64,000 nt of DNA from an uncultured Marivita sp. (GTDB lineage Bacteria; Pseudomonadota; Alphaproteobacteria; Rhodobacterales; Rhodobacteraceae). The position numbers were made by a program, and so were the translations under genes. Each line of letters opens with the position of its first letter. Positions within the stretch are counted from its first letter, which is position 1. The stretch spans positions 1 to 64,000 of the forward strand of contig NZ_CANKYW010000002.1 in assembly GCF_947488135.1 (NCBI RefSeq), in the 5' to 3' direction. This document shows, piece by piece, positions 60,029 through 64,000 of this stretch. The notes under the pieces were generated by a model. The model saw only the letters and a list, made by a program, of their open reading frames with translations, ran no database searches and had not been told where the DNA came from.

Positions 60029-60844
60029 GTGAACAATACCCTAGACGGTCGCATCACGCGCGAAGGCATCCGCATCCATGAAGCGGCGGATTTTGCCGGC
60101 ATGCGCAAAGCCGGAGAGCTTGCCGCGCGCATTCTCGACGAGGTGGCCGAGCATGTCTTCGTCGGCCAGACCACGGCGACGCTGGATGATTTCATTCGCG
60201 ACCGCGTCGAGGCTGCAGGAGCGACATCGGCCACGATCGGCTACAAAGGGTATCAGCACGCCAGTTGCATCAGTGTGAACCACGTCGTGTGTCACGGCAT
60301 TCCCGGCGACAAGAAGCTGAAGGACGGCGACATCCTGAACATCGACGTCACGGTCATCGTCGACGGCTGGTTTGGCGACACCAGCCGCATGTATGTCGCT
60401 GGCAAACTCAGCCGCAAGGCGGAACGCCTGATCCAGGTGACGCATGACGCGCTGTTCAAGGGGATCGAGGCGGCAAAGCCGGGCAATACGTTCGGCGATA
60501 TCGGCCACGCCATCCAGACCTATGTCGAGGCGAACCGCATGTCGGTTGTACGTGATTTCTGCGGTCATGGTCTGGGCCGCGTGTTTCACGCGCCGCCAAA
60601 TGTCTTGCATTACGGTCGCGCGGGCACGGGGCCACGGCTCGAGGAAGGGATGTTCTTCACCATCGAACCTATGGTCAATCTCGGTCGGCCCGAAACCAAG
60701 GTTCTCGCCGATGACTGGACTGCGGTCACACGAGATAAGTCGCTCTCGGCGCAGTTCGAGCATTCCATCGGTATCACCTCCGACGGCTGCGAGGTCTTCA
60801 CCCCGTCCCCGGCAGGCCGTTTCCATCCAACCTACGACCTCTGA
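60029..60844 (+). CDS. map: type I methionine aminopeptidase
   Basis: Map removes the initiator methionine. The 271-residue protein holds all metal ligands in order: Asp in LNIDVTVIVDGWFGDTSRMY, His in GHGLGRVFHAPPNV, Glu in FFTIEPMVNLG and Glu in FEHSIGIT. The GTG start at 60029 fits the family length; no ATG is available in the right place. Confidence 0.95.
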   Translation: MNNTLDGRITREGIRIHEAADFAGMRKAGELAARILDEVAEHVFVGQTTATLDDFIRDRVEAAGATSATIGYKGYQHASCISVNHVVCHGIPGDKKLKDGDILNIDVTVIVDGWFGDTSRMYVAGKLSRKAERLIQVTHDALFKGIEAAKPGNTFGDIGHAIQTYVEANRMSVVRDFCGHGLGRVFHAPPNVLHYGRAGTGPRLEEGMFFTIEPMVNLGRPETKVLADDWTAVTRDKSLSAQFEHSIGITSDGCEVFTPSPAGRFHPTYDL

Positions 60845-60858
60845 CCGGTCTCACGGGC

Positions 60859-61542
60859 ATGGCACCCCCGCCGACGCGCGTTCTGACCATCGGATCGAGC
60901 TGCATCAATCGGTTCCAATTCGACTTCTTCCAAACCCGGCATCCGGACACGGCACCCCGGTTCGTCAGATCGCTCTTCGACTGGAACATCACCTCCCTGA
61001 CTGGCACCGAAACGGTCCTGCGTCTTGCAGCCGAAGGGCGTTTGCGAGGCGTGCTTCAGGATAAGTCACAATACTATGTCGCCTGGGATGTGCTTCTGTT
61101 CCATCGGCAAATCCCGGGCCTGTGTCTCTTTCACGAACAGGAAAGCGCCAAAGTCTTCGACGACCCGTCGCAGCAAGACACGCTGATCAGCAAATTGATC
61201 CATCAGGCCGCACCGTTTCTGTCGGCAGACGACAGCGGAAGCACGCATCTGATCTGGTCCAACATCCAGCCGAACCTCCCCGACACCGTCGACAACGTGA
61301 CCCCGTGGGAGCAGTTCCGGCTGACCGCCCCCCGCTACACAGCCATCACGACCCTTGGCAGCCAGCTTTTCGGGCGGGATACGACGTTTTCGTTCCTCGG
61401 TATCGAGGAAGATGTTGCCGACGAATTGGTCGGCAAACCGGACGTCCATATCGTGAACCTGCCCCGCGGTATCGACTATGAAGGGCCACCCGATCTGTAT
61501 GAGCCGTTGCTGTTGGGACTGCTCGGTCCGACCAAGACCTGA
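60859..61542 (+). CDS. uncharacterised protein, DUF1796/cysteine-peptidase-like start
   Basis: The 227-residue protein begins [20 protein letters not shown] and continues [13 protein letters not shown], which recalls DUF1796-type putative papain-like cysteine peptidases (early Cys in GSSC, then LFDW). A supporting His/Asp pair cannot be assigned with certainty. It lies 14 bases after map and may be co-transcribed. I would not assign an activity. Confidence 0.6.
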   Translation: MAPPPTRVLTIGSSCINRFQFDFFQTRHPDTAPRFVRSLFDWNITSLTGTETVLRLAAEGRLRGVLQDKSQYYVAWDVLLFHRQIPGLCLFHEQESAKVFDDPSQQDTLISKLIHQAAPFLSADDSGSTHLIWSNIQPNLPDTVDNVTPWEQFRLTAPRYTAITTLGSQLFGRDTTFSFLGIEEDVADELVGKPDVHIVNLPRGIDYEGPPDLYEPLLLGLLGPTKT

Positions 61543-61622
61543 CGCTCTTCCAGACTGGGGTGGTTTGTCGCTTTCCCTTGCCCCGCTCCGCCGCTAAACC
61601 CTCTGCCATAGCGGAGGCTCAG

Positions 61623-62708
61623 ATGACGAAGATCACCCCTCAACCCGGGATCATGGATATTGCGCTCTACGTCGGCGGCAAGTCGCATGTCGATGGCGTG
61701 TCCAACGTGGTGAAACTCAGCTCGAACGAAAACCCGTTCGGGCCAAGCCCCGCCGCACAGGAAGCCGTGCGGCGGTCGGTTCACGAACTCCACCGCTATC
61801 CCTCCACCGATCACGCCGCGCTGCGCACCGCGATTGCCGAGGTGCATGGCCTGAACGCCGCCCAGATCATCTGCGGCGTCGGATCGGACGAGATCATTAC
61901 ATTTCTCTGCCAGGCATACGCAGGCCCGGGTGATGAGGTGATCCATACCGAGCATGGCTTTGCGCTCTACAAGATCTGTGCGCTCGCCGCTGGGGCAACC
62001 CCGGTCGAGGTGCCCGAGCATGAACGTGTCACGGATGTGGACGCGATCCTGGCCGCCTGCACCGACAGGACCCGCCTCGTGTTCATAGCCAACCCCAACA
62101 ACCCCACCGGCACGATGATCGGTCTGGCCGAGGTCGAACGTCTGGCCGAGAACCTGCCGCCGCAGGCATTGCTCGTACTAGACGGCGCCTACGCGGAATT
62201 CGTCGAGGGGTATGACGGCGGCGCCGGGCTTGTCCACGCGCGCGACAACGTGGTGATGACCCGGACCTTCTCCAAGATCTACGGTCTTGGCGGGCTGCGT
62301 ATCGGGTGGGGATACGGCCCGACCGAGGTGATCGAGGTGCTCAACCGCATTCGCGGCCCATTCAATCTCTCGGGCACCGCGCTAGCCGCAGCCGAGGTTG
62401 CCGTGCGCGACACCGCCTATGTCGAAAAATGCCGGATCGAAAACAACCGCCTGCGCGCGTGGCTCGCTGAGGCTTTGGCCGAACACGGTGTGCCGTCGGA
62501 CACGTCGATGGCGAATTTCGTGCTCGCCCGGTTTGCCGATGAAGCCGAGGCCGAGGCCTGCAATCTCTACCTCCAGAAAGAGGGCCTGATCGTGCGCCAG
62601 GTCGGCTCGTACAACCTGCCCCATGCCTTGCGCATCACCGTCGGTGACGAAGCAAGCTGTCGGCGCGTTGCCCATGCGGTAGGTCAGTTCAAGGCGGGTG
62701 CGCGATGA
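61623..62708 (+). CDS. hisC: histidinol-phosphate / aromatic aminotransferase
   Basis: The 361-residue PLP enzyme has [12 protein letters not shown] at the start, NPNNPTG, DGAYAEF and the PLP lysine in [16 protein letters not shown]. Sequence class is HisC. Coupling to the tyrC-like gene (ATGA) suggests it transaminates prephenate or aromatic keto acids in tyrosine/phenylalanine synthesis, perhaps in addition to histidinol phosphate. Confidence 0.9.
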   Translation: MTKITPQPGIMDIALYVGGKSHVDGVSNVVKLSSNENPFGPSPAAQEAVRRSVHELHRYPSTDHAALRTAIAEVHGLNAAQIICGVGSDEIITFLCQAYAGPGDEVIHTEHGFALYKICALAAGATPVEVPEHERVTDVDAILAACTDRTRLVFIANPNNPTGTMIGLAEVERLAENLPPQALLVLDGAYAEFVEGYDGGAGLVHARDNVVMTRTFSKIYGLGGLRIGWGYGPTEVIEVLNRIRGPFNLSGTALAAAEVAVRDTAYVEKCRIENNRLRAWLAEALAEHGVPSDTSMANFVLARFADEAEAEACNLYLQKEGLIVRQVGSYNLPHALRITVGDEASCRRVAHAVGQFKAGAR

Positions 62709-63616
62709 CCCCGATCTACGACCGCGTCGCCCTGATCGGGTTGGGCCTGATCGCCTCCTCCATGTTCTGGGCCATGAAGCGCAACACCCTCGCCGGTCAT
62801 GTGACGGGATATGCCCGCAGCCAGGAAACCCGCGACACCGCGCGGCGGATCGGTCTTTGTGACACGGTGTGCGATACCCTTGCCGACGCTGTGCAGGATG
62901 CCGATCTGGTCGTTCTCGCGGTGCCGGTCGGCGTCATGGGGGATATCGCGGCCGAGATCGCCCCGCACCTCAAGCCCGGCGCCACTGTCACCGATGTCGG
63001 CTCGGTCAAGGGACGCGTAATTTCGGATGTTACGCCGCATATCCCGGACGGCGTGCATTTTGTCCCGGCGCACCCGCTTGCGGGGACTGAACATTCCGGC
63101 CCGGAATCCGGTTTTGCCACGCTTTTCGATAATCGCTGGTGTCTGATCGTGCCTTCCGAAGGCAGTGACCCCGAAGCCGTCGAAACGCTGCAACGGTTCT
63201 GGCGCGGCTTGGGGTCGAATGTCGATGTGATGGAGCCCGACCACCACGATCTCGTGCTCGCCGTAACCTCGCATTGCCCACACCTGATCGCCTACACGAT
63301 GGTCGGCGTCGCCGATGATCTGGGGCGCGTGACGGACAGTGAAGTGATCAACTATTCGGCCGCTGGATTTCGCGATTTCACACGGATCGCCGCGTCCGAC
63401 CCGACGATGTGGCGGGATGTGTTCCTGTCGAACAAGGACGCGACACTGGAAATCCTCGGCCGATTTACCGAAGAACTCTTCGCGCTCCAACGTGCCATCC
63501 GGCAGGGCGACGGCGACTTCCTCCACGACTATTTCACCCGCACACGCGCCCTTCGGCGCGGCATCATCGAGGCCGGTCAGGATACGGCGGCCCCGAATTT
63601 CGGACGCTCTGGATAG
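62705..63616 (+). CDS. tyrC: prephenate/arogenate dehydrogenase
   Basis: The 303-residue enzyme oxidatively decarboxylates prephenate or arogenate for tyrosine synthesis. It has the NAD(P) fold [41 protein letters not shown] (substrate-binding histidine) and [12 protein letters not shown]. There is no ACT or chorismate mutase domain. It is coupled to hisC. Confidence 0.92.
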   Translation: MTPIYDRVALIGLGLIASSMFWAMKRNTLAGHVTGYARSQETRDTARRIGLCDTVCDTLADAVQDADLVVLAVPVGVMGDIAAEIAPHLKPGATVTDVGSVKGRVISDVTPHIPDGVHFVPAHPLAGTEHSGPESGFATLFDNRWCLIVPSEGSDPEAVETLQRFWRGLGSNVDVMEPDHHDLVLAVTSHCPHLIAYTMVGVADDLGRVTDSEVINYSAAGFRDFTRIAASDPTMWRDVFLSNKDATLEILGRFTEELFALQRAIRQGDGDFLHDYFTRTRALRRGIIEAGQDTAAPNFGRSG

Positions 63617-63625
63617 GAAACGGTC

Positions 63626-64000
63626 ATGCGGTTAACGAGTGTTTTGGTATGTGTTTGCATGATGGTCGCACAGGTCGCGATAGCCGCTCCCGACACCTCG
63701 CTTAGACCGATCGCGCGGGGCGATAGCTCGGAGGCTCCGCCCGCTGAAACACTCTCACAGTTGCGTCCGACGGCGCGACCGGTGCTCGATGAAGCTGACC
63801 TGACCCGACAATTGACGAATGAAATCGCCCGTGGGCCGACCGTCGCGGTGCCGACCTCCCGGTTCGATCTTCCGCCGCTGATGCAACGCGCCTTTGCCGC
63901 CGTTTCTCCACAGGCGACTGGCCTGTCCGTCCGGCCATCCTTGCGCCCCAACAGTCTCGTGCAGAAAGCCATGGCCCAGCGGCGTGAGCGCGAACGAGGC
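63626..64000 (+). CDS. extensin-like secreted protein (5' part, runs off the window)
   Basis: The 125 visible codons encode a signal peptide (MRLTSVLVCVCMMVAQVAIAA) and a low-complexity region with repeated L-R-P units (SLRPIA, QLRPTARP, SVRPSLRPNS). This is as in the N-terminal linker of extensin-family proteins that commonly follow tyrC in Rhodobacteraceae. The diagnostic C-terminal domain lies beyond the edge. GGAAA precedes ATG 63626. Confidence 0.6.
   Translation, partial: MRLTSVLVCVCMMVAQVAIAAPDTSLRPIARGDSSEAPPAETLSQLRPTARPVLDEADLTRQLTNEIARGPTVAVPTSRFDLPPLMQRAFAAVSPQATGLSVRPSLRPNSLVQKAMAQRRERERG

Overview
The window is GC-rich alphaproteobacterial chromosome, almost certainly Rhodobacteraceae (Roseobacter/Rhodobacter group). 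The grounds are gene content and order: a RpoE-ChrR singlet-oxygen switch next to the five-gene DUF1365/FAD-oxidase/MFS/DUF3833/SDR operon, a PDH operon whose E3 carries its own lipoyl domain, a GCS2-type gshA, twin GcvT-fused dimethylglycine-dehydrogenase-like flavoproteins around a BHMT-like gene, and tyrC followed by an extensin-like gene. No rRNA, CRISPR array or prophage is visible.

Left part (1-10.7 kb). A convergent type II restriction-modification pair (BglII/BstYI-like nuclease, MT-A70 adenine methylase) sits beside clpB. Two small membrane-anchored proteins precede clpB, then pyrF. A Nudix hydrolase gene that lay between pyrF and divergent dinB has been split by a ~2.65-kb IS1595-family-like element. 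The element is bounded by 23-nt inverted repeats that carry inward-facing TTGACA boxes. It holds a DDE transposase and several passenger genes. Its most striking cargo is a leucine-like class II tRNA whose anticodon reads UUA, that is, a predicted ochre suppressor, directly upstream of a coiled-coil/winged-helix gene.

10.7-31 kb. The predicted RpoE (ECF) regulon operon and rpoE-chrR diverge from two sigma-E-like promoters; then come lpd-aceF-aceE (reverse strand), D-lactate dehydrogenase (lactate to pyruvate to acetyl-CoA), exonuclease III, a LysR regulator, a periplasmic DUF4399 protein, a DJ-1/PfpI protein, 2,4-dienoyl-CoA reductase and a BaiN-like flavoprotein.

31-45 kb. An HNH protein precedes a coupled RimB-like/RimK/AstE-like operon. 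After it lie a BON/OmpA envelope protein, ubiA and rsmE (divergent), gshA and ggt (convergent; glutathione synthesis and breakdown), a STAS/RsbW-like switch pair, a thiolase, a free-methionine-R-sulfoxide reductase and a 24-residue membrane microprotein.

45-54 kb. A tightly coupled six-gene operon (XRE-cupin regulator, LysE, GFA, LysE, DMGDH-like, BHMT-like), followed by a second DMGDH-like gene, reads as a methylated-amine/one-carbon module. RluA-type pseudouridine synthase follows.

54-64 kb. Aldehyde dehydrogenase and 1-Cys peroxiredoxin are divergent. A reverse-strand cluster (CinA-like, GNAT, AhpD-like, OmpA) follows, then sfsA, map, an uncharacterised DUF1796-like gene, hisC-tyrC, and a right-edge-truncated extensin-like gene. 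Gene ends in this window repeatedly carry pairs of abutting perfect hairpins of about 22 nt that lack T-tracts.
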